Assembly: GCA_013288235.1 (NCBI GenBank)
Contig: JABDCF010000023.1
Coordinates: 1 to 41,768, forward strand
Length of the DNA: 41,768 nt
Direction: 5' to 3'
From: Bacteroidota bacterium
GTDB lineage: Bacteria; Bacteroidota; Bacteroidia; Sphingobacteriales; Sphingobacteriaceae
In this document: piece by piece, positions 34,540 to 41,768 of the stretch
Layout: every line of letters starts with the position of its first letter
Position numbering within the stretch: the stretch's first letter is position 1
The notes under the pieces: model-generated
What the model was told of the DNA's origin: nothing
Database searches by the model: none
What the model saw: only the letters and a program-made list of their open reading frames with translations
Position numbers and translations under genes: made by a program

Positions 34540-35964
34540 ATGACTGAAGAAGAAAAACCAGGTAAATCAAACCCCTCGAGGCGGGAGTTTTTAAAAACAA
34601 GCACCATAGCCGCCGCAGGCATTATGATAGTACCGCGGTTTGTGCTGGGCGGTAAAGGGTACATCGCCCCAAGCGATCGTTTGACTGTTGCCAGCGTAGG
34701 TGTTGGGGGCAAGGGCTGGAGCGACATCAACTATTTTGATAAAAGCGGCAAGGCCAATGTAGCCTTTTTGTGCGATGTGGACGACCGAAGCATGGCGCCG
34801 GCTGCAAAGAAATTCCCTAACGCAAAAATTTATAAAGACTGGCGCAAGCTGTTTGATGAGCAGTCGAAAAATTTTGATGCCGTGTCTGTTTCAACGCCTG
34901 ACCATACCCACGCTATAGTTGCTTACCACGCTATGCAGCTGGGTAAGCACGTTTATGTTCAGAAACCATTAACACATGATATAGCCGAGGCGCGTTTGTT
35001 GACCCATGCGGCAAAGCAATACAAAGTGGTTACCCAAATGGGTAACCAGGGCGCGTCAAATGACGGAACACGGTTAATGTCAGAGTGGTATGATGCAGGT
35101 TTAATAGGCGATGTACATACAATTTATTGTTGGACAAACCGTCCGGTTTGGCCGCAGGGTATCGCCTGGCCCGCACCCAATCCTAATATCCCGAAAGAAC
35201 TTGATTGGGACCTGTGGCTCGGTACTGCCCCTCAAAAAGATTATATTGACAAACTGGTGCCCTTTAACTGGCGGGGCTGGTGGGACTATGGCACCGGCGC
35301 TTTGGGCGATATGGGCTGCCACCTTGTTGAGGCCCCTTTCAGAGCGCTTGGCCTTAAATATGTAAAGGATGTGCAGGCGAGTGTCGGCAGCGTCTATGTG
35401 GATGAATTTAAGGAAGGGCATTTCCCCGAAAGTTGTCCCCCCTCAAGTCACATCACACTTACCTTCCCCAAAACAGAAAAAACGCTGGGTGATGTTACCA
35501 TGCATTGGATGGACGGCGGTATTCAGCCTGAAAGGCCTGATGAACTTGGGCCGTCGGAGAGTTATGGTGGCGAAAATGGTAATGGCACCTTGTTCATAGG
35601 TACTAAAGGAAAGATGTATGCCAGCACCTATTCGGATGCGGCAACGCTGTTACCTAAAAACCTTACCCAGAGTGCTAATGCGCCGCAAAAATGGGCGCGG
35701 GTGCCTGGCGGCGCCAACGGTCACTATGCACAGTGGATAGAAGGGTGTATAGCTGGTTACGGTAAAACCGAACTCAGTTCATCATTTGACGTAGCCGGCC
35801 CGCTTACCGAAGCCTTGCTGATGGCTAACCTCGCTGTGCGCGGTCATAGTCTGAAGGGCGGCCAATTGAAGTACGTATGGGATAACGACAATATGAAGGT
35901 TACTAACTTTGATGCCGTTAACCAGTATGTTAAACGTACTTACAGGGAAGGATGGAGCGTATAA
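34540..35964 (+). CDS. Tat-exported Gfo/Idh/MocA-family oxidoreductase
   Basis: A 474-residue NAD(P)-type oxidoreductase. Residues 14-40 form a Tat signal with SRREFLKTSTIAAAGIM, so the protein acts outside the cytoplasm. The Rossmann motif SVGVGGKGW follows at about 52-60. The usual EKP motif reads QKP here (Gln141-Lys142-Pro143); the catalytic Lys is kept. The C-terminal part has the GTGALGDMGCHLVEAPF segment with the Asp and His expected in the active site. Exported family members, known from N-acetylgalactosaminidases and 3-keto-glycoside enzymes, keep their cofactor tightly bound and can do redox-neutral cleavage. The ATG at 34540 is preferred to a TTG at 34531. Confidence 0.85.
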   Translation: MTEEEKPGKSNPSRREFLKTSTIAAAGIMIVPRFVLGGKGYIAPSDRLTVASVGVGGKGWSDINYFDKSGKANVAFLCDVDDRSMAPAAKKFPNAKIYKDWRKLFDEQSKNFDAVSVSTPDHTHAIVAYHAMQLGKHVYVQKPLTHDIAEARLLTHAAKQYKVVTQMGNQGASNDGTRLMSEWYDAGLIGDVHTIYCWTNRPVWPQGIAWPAPNPNIPKELDWDLWLGTAPQKDYIDKLVPFNWRGWWDYGTGALGDMGCHLVEAPFRALGLKYVKDVQASVGSVYVDEFKEGHFPESCPPSSHITLTFPKTEKTLGDVTMHWMDGGIQPERPDELGPSESYGGENGNGTLFIGTKGKMYASTYSDAATLLPKNLTQSANAPQKWARVPGGANGHYAQWIEGCIAGYGKTELSSSFDVAGPLTEALLMANLAVRGHSLKGGQLKYVWDNDNMKVTNFDAVNQYVKRTYREGWSV

Positions 35965-36084
35965 GGTTGAATTATTGAATTATTGATTTATTGAATTTTT
36001 TCCGATATTCAATCACTAATTCACTAACTCGCTAAATCACTAATTAAAAACTCAATAAATCAATAACTCAATAATTCAATAATT
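35965..36084. repeat. GAATTATT-word hairpin before small subunit 2
   Basis: GGTTGAATTATTGAATTATT starts one base after the previous stop codon; the complementary AATAACTCAATAATTCAATA closes the gap at about 36062-36081. The middle contains CACTAATTCACTAACTCGCT-like words. The next start codon follows seven bases after it. Confidence 0.65.
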
Positions 36085-36087
36085 AAA

Positions 36088-36708
36088 ATGAATAGAAGAG
36101 ACGCCATAGGTAGAGTTGCCCTGATAATGGGTGGCGCTGTAATAGGTGCCGAATTTTTTATTTCGGGATGTAAATCAAACACAGCGAACGTAGCTGACCT
36201 GTTTGATGCAGATCACACTGCCTTTTTAAATGAAGTTGCTGATACCATATTGCCTACAACAAGTTCGCCCGGTGCAAAAGCTGCAAATGTTGGCGCTTTT
36301 ATGGCGGTGATGGTAAGGGATTGTTATACACCTGCCGACCAGAAAACATTTGTTGAAGGTATGTCGAAACTTGATGATGCTGCCAAAAAGAAATTCAGCA
36401 GCAAGTTTTTAGACCTTACACCACAACAGCGTACCGATTTGCTGGTTGATCTGGATAAAGAACAAAAAGACTTTACAACCCAACGAGGTAAAACTTTGGA
36501 CGCTGATGCGGCTAAACATAAGGGCGAAGCCAATTACAAAGCGCCTGAGTTGCCGAAACACTATTTCAGAATGATAAAAGAATTAACCCTGCTGGGCTAC
36601 TTCACATCCGAGATCGGCGCTACAAAAGCTTTGCGCTATATAGCGGTACCGGGACGATATGATGGCTGCATCCCTTACAAAAAAGGCGATAAAGCATGGG
36701 CAACTTAA
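36088..36708 (+). CDS. Dehydrogenase small subunit 2 (gluconate 2-dehydrogenase subunit 3-like)
   Basis: A 206-residue exported protein. The N terminus MNRRDAIGRVALIMGGAVIG is a Tat signal running into the lipobox ISGC, so it is probably a Tat-dependent lipoprotein anchored at the periplasmic face. The body has the family features DTILPTTSSPGAKAANVGAF and TLLGYFTSEIGATKAL. It is predicted to carry a GMC catalytic subunit across the membrane, most likely GMC 2 or GMC 3. It is closely related to the next gene; the first 90 bases of the two differ at only eight places. Confidence 0.82.
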   Translation: MNRRDAIGRVALIMGGAVIGAEFFISGCKSNTANVADLFDADHTAFLNEVADTILPTTSSPGAKAANVGAFMAVMVRDCYTPADQKTFVEGMSKLDDAAKKKFSSKFLDLTPQQRTDLLVDLDKEQKDFTTQRGKTLDADAAKHKGEANYKAPELPKHYFRMIKELTLLGYFTSEIGATKALRYIAVPGRYDGCIPYKKGDKAWAT

Positions 36709-36710
36709 GC

Positions 36711-36853
36711 AATTATTGAATTATTGAAGGTTGAATTATTGATTTACCTGGTTGTTTTTGGATTATTGAATTTAATTCGACATTCTTTTACTCCAGTCAT
36801 AATCAATAATTCAATAATTCAATAATTCAAAATTAAATAATTCAGTAATTCAA
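36711..36853. repeat. GAATTATT-word hairpin between small subunits 2 and 3
   Basis: The left arm AATTATTGAATTATTGAAGG with GGTTGAATTATTGATT (36711-36743) faces ATCAATAATTCAATAATTCA (36802-36821) and further AATTCA words to 36853. It uses the same word as the loci at 12404, 35965 and 37492. Confidence 0.65.
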
Positions 36854-36862
36854 AAGTAAAAC

Positions 36863-37492
36863 ATGGATAGAAGAGACGCCATCGGCAGGGTTGCCCTGAT
36901 AATGGGAGATGCTGTAATAGGCGCCGAATTTTTTATTTCGGGATGTAAATCGACGAGCACGCAGGTTAGCGATTTGTTTGATGCAGATCACGTGACCTTT
37001 TTAAACGAGGTTGCCGATACTATCCTGCCAACAACGGCCGCTTCGCCGGGGGCAAAAGCTGCAAACGTTGGCCAGTTTATGGCCGTAATGGTACGGGACT
37101 GCTACGAACCGAAGGATCAGAAGATATTTTTGGAGGGGACAAAGAAACTGGACGATGCAAGCCGCAAGAAATACAGTAGTAAATTTTTGGACTTGACGCC
37201 GGAACAGCGCACCGATCTGCTGATAGCCCTGGATAAAGAGCAAAAGGATTATTATACCCAGCAGTATAAAAATATGAATGCCGATATGGCTAAACATAAA
37301 GGTGACACTAAATATAAAGCGCCCGATATTCCGAACCATTATTTTAAAATGATTAAGGAATTAACGCTGTTAGGTTATTATACTTCGGAAGTAGGTGCTA
37401 CAAAAGCCCTGCGTTATATTGAAACCCCCGGTCATTATGATGGCTGTGTGGACTATAAAAAAGGAGACAAAGCCTGGGCGATAGATGATTAA
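36863..37492 (+). CDS. Dehydrogenase small subunit 3 (gluconate 2-dehydrogenase subunit 3-like)
   Basis: A 209-residue paralog of the preceding gene. The Tat signal MDRRDAIGRVALIMGDAVIG contains an Asp (residue 16) in the hydrophobic core, where the sister protein has Gly; a charged residue here is unusual and may weaken export. The lipobox ISGC and the family segments (DTILPTTAASPGAKAANVGQ, TLLGYYTSEVGATKAL) are kept. It should partner one of the GMC subunits; which one cannot be told. The stop lies at the edge of another GAATTATT-word hairpin. Confidence 0.82.
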   Translation: MDRRDAIGRVALIMGDAVIGAEFFISGCKSTSTQVSDLFDADHVTFLNEVADTILPTTAASPGAKAANVGQFMAVMVRDCYEPKDQKIFLEGTKKLDDASRKKYSSKFLDLTPEQRTDLLIALDKEQKDYYTQQYKNMNADMAKHKGDTKYKAPDIPNHYFKMIKELTLLGYYTSEVGATKALRYIETPGHYDGCVDYKKGDKAWAIDD

Positions 37493-37630
37493 TTCAATTA
37501 TTGAGGGATTGAATTATTGAATTATTGATTGGGTTGTCATCATCAACCTACCGAATACTTTTTAATCAATAATTCACTAATTCAATAATTCAAAATTAAA
37601 ACAATTCACTAATTCAATAATTCAAAATTA
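37492..37630. repeat. GAATTATT-word hairpin before the cytoplasmic Gfo/Idh gene
   Basis: TTCAATTATTGAGGGATTGA and GAATTATTGAATTATTGATT (37493-37530) face AATCAATAATTCACTAATTC (37563-37582) and two more AATTCAATAATTCAAAATTA copies up to 37630. It directly precedes the start codon at 37635. Confidence 0.65.
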
Positions 37631-37634
37631 AGAC

Positions 37635-38804
37635 ATGTCTCATAGAAAACTCCGTATGGGGATGATAGGCGGGGGAAAAGATGCTTTTATAGGCGCTATT
37701 CACCGTATTGCGGCCAATATGGACGGCCAGATAGAATTGGTTTGCGGCGCTTTAAGTATACACCATGATGTTGCCATTGAAAGCGGGCATATACTTTTTT
37801 TACCTGGCGACCGCATCTATACCAATTACCAGGATATGATCAGCGCCGAAAGCAAGCTGCCTGCTGATAAACGTATGGATTTTGTAACCATCGTTACGCC
37901 AAACTTTGCCCATTTTGCCCCGGCAATGATGGCGCTTGATCATGGCTTTAACGTGGTCATTGAAAAACCCATCACTTTCACGCTTGACGAAGCAAAACAG
38001 TTAAAGAAAAAGCTGGATGAAACAGGCCTGATGCTATTGCTTACACATACGTATTCGGGTTACCCAATGGTGAAAGAAGCAAAGCAACTGGTTAAAAACG
38101 GCGCTTTGGGCAAGGTGAGAAAAATTTATGTTGAATATATACAAGGCTGGTTAAGTAAACTGTCCGAACGTGAGGGCAATGCACAGGCCGCTTGGCGAAC
38201 TGATCCGTCAAAATCGGGCAAAAGCGGTTGTATGGGCGATATAGGCACACATGCGGCGCACCTTGCCGAATATATATCCGGCTTAAAAATAACACAGCTG
38301 AATGCCTCATTAAATATTGTGGTTGATGGCAGGATGCTGGATGATGATGGCGCAGTTTTATTGCGTTTTGAAGATAAAGCAACCGGCGTACTCACCGCTT
38401 CGCAAATTGCTGCGGGTGAAGAGAATGCGCTTAAAATACGCGTTTACGGTGAGCATGGCAGCCTTGAATGGGCGCAGCAGGAACCAAATACCCTTACCCT
38501 TAAATGGCTGGATAAGCCCGCACAAACTTTAAGGGCAGGGAATAATTATGGCGACCGGGAATCAACCTACGCCACGCATAATTGTCGCACACCAGGTGGT
38601 CACCCAGAGGGTTACCTGGAGGCATTTGGCAACTTGTACCGCAATTTTGCATTAACGTTAATGGCAAAAATAAACGGCGAAGAACCAAAACCCGAATGGC
38701 TTGATTTCCCGGGCATTGAGGATGGTATACGCGGTATGGCATTTATTGAAAATGTAGTAAATTCAAACCATAGCAATGAAAAATGGACGGATTACGTAAT
38801 TTGA
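37635..38804 (+). CDS. Cytoplasmic Gfo/Idh/MocA-family oxidoreductase
   Basis: A 389-residue NAD(P)-dependent sugar oxidoreductase without a signal peptide. The dinucleotide-binding start GMIGGGKDAFIG is at about 9-20, the catalytic EKP is Glu110-Lys111-Pro112, and the active-site segment GCMGDIGTHAAHL supplies the conserved Asp and His. The C-terminal domain has the typical VYGEHGSLEW and ends HSNEKWTDYV. Relatives reduce or oxidise keto-sugars such as 3-keto-glucose or inosose. In this locus it would reduce the imported keto-sugar in the cytoplasm. It is followed after 88 bp by the isomerase and transporter genes. Confidence 0.87.
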   Translation: MSHRKLRMGMIGGGKDAFIGAIHRIAANMDGQIELVCGALSIHHDVAIESGHILFLPGDRIYTNYQDMISAESKLPADKRMDFVTIVTPNFAHFAPAMMALDHGFNVVIEKPITFTLDEAKQLKKKLDETGLMLLLTHTYSGYPMVKEAKQLVKNGALGKVRKIYVEYIQGWLSKLSEREGNAQAAWRTDPSKSGKSGCMGDIGTHAAHLAEYISGLKITQLNASLNIVVDGRMLDDDGAVLLRFEDKATGVLTASQIAAGEENALKIRVYGEHGSLEWAQQEPNTLTLKWLDKPAQTLRAGNNYGDRESTYATHNCRTPGGHPEGYLEAFGNLYRNFALTLMAKINGEEPKPEWLDFPGIEDGIRGMAFIENVVNSNHSNEKWTDYVI

Positions 38805-38806
38805 TG

Positions 38807-38892
38807 TGCGGATGATTGATTTGAAGATGTGTTAATTTGAAGATTTGAAAATGTGTTTATTGGGGTGACCAATGACCAATTACTATTGACCA
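38807..38892. repeat. Short repeats before the second isomerase gene
   Basis: GATTTGAAGATGTG, ATTTGAAGATTTGAAAATGT and then ACCAATGACCAATTACTATT with GACCAATG follow each other. The words are direct rather than cleanly inverted, so a hairpin is weaker here than at the neighbouring gaps. Confidence 0.45.
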
Positions 38893-39945
38893 ATGAAAAC
38901 AATTAAAGGCCCGGCATTATTTATAGCACAATTTATAGGCGACGAGGCGCCATTTAACAGCCTTGAAGGTATTTGTAAATGGGCAAAAGATTTGGGCTAC
39001 AAGGGACTGCAACTACCTACACTTGATTCGCGTTTTATCGACCTAAAAAAAGCAGCGGAAAGTAAATCGTACGCTGAAGAACTGAAAGGCGAGATAAATT
39101 CGTACGGTTTGGAAATTACCGAGCTATCAACCCACCTACAGGGGCAACTGGTTGCTGTAAACCCTGTTTACGACCAGCTTTTTGATGGTTTTGCCCCAGA
39201 ACAATATCGCAATAGCCCAAAATCAAGGCAGGAGTGGGCGGTGCAACAATTAAAATATGCTGCGAAGGCTTCACAAAATTTAGGATTAAATGCATCTGTT
39301 ACGTTTAGCGGGGCATTGCTTTGGCCAATGGTTTATCCATGGCCCCAAAGGCCCGCAGGTATAGTAGAAACGGCTTTTGACGAACTGGCGAAACGCTGGA
39401 AACCTATCCTTAATGTTTACGAGGATTGCGGCATCGACCTTTGCTATGAAATACACCCCGGCGAAGACCTGCACGATGGCATAACTTACGAAATGTTTTT
39501 GGATAAAGTAAATAATCATAACCGCGCATGTTTGCTATATGACCCATCACATTTTGTGTTGCAGTGCCTTAATTATTTAGAATACATCGATAATTACCAC
39601 GAACGTATAAAAATGTTCCACGTAAAGGATGCCGAGTTTAACCCAACAGGGAAACAAGGTGTGTACGGCGGCTACCAGAACTGGATAGACCGCGCAGGCC
39701 GTTTCCGTTCATTGGGCGATGGTCAGGTTGATTTTAAGGGGATTTTTAGTAAACTTACCCAATATGATTATTCCGGCTGGGCGGTGCTTGAATGGGAATG
39801 TGCCCTTAAACATCCGGAAGACGGTGCCCGAGAAGGTGCAGAATTTATAAAAAACCATATTATAAGAGTTACCGACAAAGCATTTGATGATTTTGCCGCC
39901 TCCGGCTCGAATGACGCATTTAACCGGAAGACACTTGGTATTTAA
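38893..39945 (+). CDS. Cytoplasmic sugar phosphate isomerase/epimerase-like protein
   Basis: A 350-residue TIM-barrel of the xylose-isomerase-like superfamily with no signal peptide. Probable metal ligands are Glu in LCYEIHPGED, Asp and His in YDPSHFV, His in FHVKDAEF and Glu in VLEWECA. Its length and the WPMVYPWPQRP insert distinguish it from the Tat-exported relative at 27275, so the two are not recent duplicates. In keto-sugar pathways such enzymes isomerise or cleave the oxidised sugar. It is followed after 60 bp by the MFS transporter gene. Confidence 0.85.
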   Translation: MKTIKGPALFIAQFIGDEAPFNSLEGICKWAKDLGYKGLQLPTLDSRFIDLKKAAESKSYAEELKGEINSYGLEITELSTHLQGQLVAVNPVYDQLFDGFAPEQYRNSPKSRQEWAVQQLKYAAKASQNLGLNASVTFSGALLWPMVYPWPQRPAGIVETAFDELAKRWKPILNVYEDCGIDLCYEIHPGEDLHDGITYEMFLDKVNNHNRACLLYDPSHFVLQCLNYLEYIDNYHERIKMFHVKDAEFNPTGKQGVYGGYQNWIDRAGRFRSLGDGQVDFKGIFSKLTQYDYSGWAVLEWECALKHPEDGAREGAEFIKNHIIRVTDKAFDDFAASGSNDAFNRKTLGI

Positions 39946-40005
39946 AAAAATATGTACATATTTATAAGCCAATTATTAAACTAATTATAACCTAAAATTA
40001 TTAAA

Positions 40006-41217
40006 ATGCAATCTATTAACCGTACAGCGCTATTCAGGGCAAGTTGCCTTTCCCTTTTAGTTACATCTTTGTCTTTTGGTATCCGCGCGGGTATCCTTAA
40101 TAAGCTTGGTGTTGATTTTCAACTTGACAAAGCACAACTGGCGTCAATAACCGCTACGGCTTTTTATGGATTCCCTATTGCTGTAGTTATCGGCGGCTTT
40201 ATCGTTGACGTGATCGGTATGAAAAGATTGCTGGTGATAGCATTCCTGTTTCACCTGGCAGGTATCCTGTTAACAATTTTTGCGCAGGGTTTTTGGACGC
40301 TTTATATCTCAACTTTATTGATAGGCCTTGCAAACGGTACTGTTGAAGCAGCTTGTAATCCTTTGGTAACCGCGCTATTTCCTGATAATAAAACAACAAA
40401 GCTTAATCATTTTCATTTGTGGTTTCCAGGCGGCATAGTAATCGGTACGCTTATCGTGCTTTTACTAAACCAATTTGGTTTAGGTTGGCAGATTCAAGTA
40501 GGGCTAATGCTTATACCGACGGCTATTTATGGTTACCTGTTTTCGAAACTTGATTTCCCTGTTACAGAACGCGTCTCATCGGGTGTATCAACAGGTGGGA
40601 TGTATAAAGCTTTATTAAATCCCTTGTTCCTTTTTATGTTCGTTTGTATGATAGGTACAGCGATAACCGAGTTATTTACCGGGCAATGGATTGATGTATT
40701 ACTGAAAAATGTAACACAAAACGCCATTCTGATACTGACTTTAGATACAGGCGTAATGGTTATAGGACGCGCATTTGCCAGACCTGTACTTAAGCTTTTC
40801 TCACCACAGGTATTATTATTGATATCCACAATACTTGCTGCTACGGGCATATACTTATTAAGTACATTAACCGGCGATGCAGTATTTTTGGGCGCAATTG
40901 TTTTCGGTATGGGTGTTTGTTATTTTTGGCCAACCATGCTTGGTTTTGTTAATACAAACCTGCCCGAAACAGGTGCTATCGGATTAAACCTGATGGGCGG
41001 GATTGGCATGTTTGCTGTTTCCATCTACACAATATTTATGGGCCGTTATTATGATAATATTGTTCAGCAAGCAGGCGGTAGCAATGCAACAGCAGGCCAG
41101 CAGGTTTTGCAAACAACCCTTGTTATCCCGTTGATATTAATCGTTGCTTTTGCCGGGTTAGTAATTTACATGCGCTCGAAAGGTAAAACCGCCTCGTTAA
41201 AAACAGCTGCGGTATAG
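40006..41217 (+). CDS. MFS sugar transporter
   Basis: A 403-residue inner-membrane protein with 12 predicted helices. It resembles the fucose-permease-like (FHS) branch: SFGIRAGILNKLGVDF at the N terminus, FGMGVCYFWPTMLGFVN in helix 10 and GAIGLNLMGGIGMFAVSI. The loop after helix 2 (DVIGMKRL) replaces the usual motif A. It probably takes the oxidised or released sugar into the cytoplasm, where the Gfo/Idh and isomerase enzymes act. The next gene, cytochrome c, follows after 59 bp. Confidence 0.82.
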   Translation: MQSINRTALFRASCLSLLVTSLSFGIRAGILNKLGVDFQLDKAQLASITATAFYGFPIAVVIGGFIVDVIGMKRLLVIAFLFHLAGILLTIFAQGFWTLYISTLLIGLANGTVEAACNPLVTALFPDNKTTKLNHFHLWFPGGIVIGTLIVLLLNQFGLGWQIQVGLMLIPTAIYGYLFSKLDFPVTERVSSGVSTGGMYKALLNPLFLFMFVCMIGTAITELFTGQWIDVLLKNVTQNAILILTLDTGVMVIGRAFARPVLKLFSPQVLLLISTILAATGIYLLSTLTGDAVFLGAIVFGMGVCYFWPTMLGFVNTNLPETGAIGLNLMGGIGMFAVSIYTIFMGRYYDNIVQQAGGSNATAGQQVLQTTLVIPLILIVAFAGLVIYMRSKGKTASLKTAAV

Positions 41218-41276
41218 AACAAAAAACATAATAAATTGTAATTTTAAAATCTTTATCAATCAACAAAATCACCCAA

Positions 41277-41711
41277 ATGAAAAAAGTTTTTTTAGTATTA
41301 AGTATATGTGCGGCGTTATCAGCTTGCGGGGGCGGCGCCAAGCAGGGAAACAGTGACAGCACGGCGGCGGCAAATCAAACTGCAAAAGCATCCGAATCAA
41401 GCGTTGATACCAATGCCAATAAAACAGGCGTCGAAGATTCAGGCGCGCCGTCATCTGCTGCCGGTGCAAAACTAATGGCCGCATCTGATTGTAATACCTG
41501 CCATAAAATCGATACCAAAGTTATCGGGCCTGCGTTTAATGATGTAGCAAAAAAATATCCCGACACTGAAGCCAATATCGATACTTTAGCAAATAAAGTG
41601 ATTAAAGGCGGACAAGGCAATTGGGGTAATATCCCTATGGCGCCGCATCCGACGCTTGCGCTGGCTGATGCTAAAACCATTGTGAAATACATTTTATCGC
41701 TGAAAAAATAA
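41277..41711 (+). CDS. c-type cytochrome lipoprotein
   Basis: A 144-residue lipoprotein. The signal peptide ends in the lipobox LSAC (Cys17), followed by a flexible Ser/Ala/Thr-rich linker (about 18-62) and a small single-heme cytochrome c domain with the heme site CNTCH (Cys72, Cys75, His76) and the likely axial ligand Met121 in IPMAPHP. It should be tethered at the periplasmic side of a membrane and carry electrons from the flavoprotein dehydrogenases to the respiratory chain. It is the only electron acceptor protein in the locus, apparently shared by all three GMC units. Confidence 0.88.
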   Translation: MKKVFLVLSICAALSACGGGAKQGNSDSTAAANQTAKASESSVDTNANKTGVEDSGAPSSAAGAKLMAASDCNTCHKIDTKVIGPAFNDVAKKYPDTEANIDTLANKVIKGGQGNWGNIPMAPHPTLALADAKTIVKYILSLKK

Positions 41712-41727
41712 CGTTTACGAAATTGTA

Positions 41728-41755
41728 GAGGCGCCCCGATTTGTCGGGGCGTCTC
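41728..41755. repeat. Hairpin after the cytochrome gene
   Basis: GAGGCGCCCCGA (41728-41739) pairs with TCGGGGCGTCTC (41744-41755), with one G-U pair and a four-base loop. There is no T-run, and GTAGAG...CTC hairpins of this type are common dispersed repeats in Bacteroidota, so it may be a REP-like element that also ends the transcript. Confidence 0.6.
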
Positions 41756-41768
41756 CCGCCATCAAAGC

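Noticed and set aside
5152..38892. Word repeats as CRISPR arrays
   Set aside because: The units are 7-9 bases, contiguous and inverted, without unique spacers, and no cas gene is present.

Overview
The window looks like a chromosomal segment of a Bacteroidota bacterium, most likely a Sphingobacteriaceae member close to Mucilaginibacter or Pedobacter. The pointers are the family content (very large FtsX-type permease, TPR and PAS sensor kinases, a WG-repeat protein, GMC oxidoreductase with gluconate-dehydrogenase-subunit-3 pairs, Tat-exported sugar isomerase and Gfo/Idh proteins), several TAnnTTTG-like promoter boxes, lipoboxes of Bacteroidota type and moderate G+C. The taxonomic call is inference; no rRNA, tRNA, CRISPR array or complete insertion sequence was seen.

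Region 1 (1-16.3 kb) is mostly housekeeping and signalling: the 3' part of a long-chain acyl-CoA ligase, an ABC permease, a dienelactone-hydrolase-like enzyme, a membrane histidine kinase, the disaggregase ClpB, a compact toxin-antitoxin module with a previously easy-to-miss 57-residue helix-turn-helix protein behind it, a PAS protein that stops after its phosphoacceptor helices, a TPR histidine kinase and a fatty-acid desaturase. Region 2 (16.4-22.3 kb) holds three regulator/target pairs: AraC with a DHA2-type efflux pump, HxlR with a SnoaL-like protein, and DeoR with a YbjJ-like MFS transporter. Region 3 (22.3-25.7 kb) carries a composite interspersed repeat, a WG-repeat protein, a small membrane protein and a 500-bp regulatory-looking gap.

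Region 4 (25.7-41.7 kb) is the most interesting part: a co-directional 16-kb sugar-oxidation locus. It contains a TolB-like exported protein, a Tat-exported sugar isomerase-like protein, three GMC flavoprotein dehydrogenases that each carry a C-x5-C-x3-C iron-sulfur motif, three Tat/lipoprotein small subunits, one Tat-exported and one cytoplasmic Gfo/Idh/MocA oxidoreductase, a second cytoplasmic sugar isomerase-like protein, an MFS sugar transporter and a c-type cytochrome lipoprotein. The coherent reading is periplasmic oxidation of a glycoside or sugar (by analogy 3-keto-glycoside chemistry) with electrons going to cytochrome c, followed by cleavage or isomerisation, uptake and cytoplasmic reduction. 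The substrate cannot be read from sequence.

A second theme is non-coding: nearly every intergenic gap holds a hairpin built from short tandem words (for example GAATTATT, TTCATGG, GCAGTTG) followed by their reverse complement, with a different word at different places. Several of these sit between genes that otherwise look co-transcribed.
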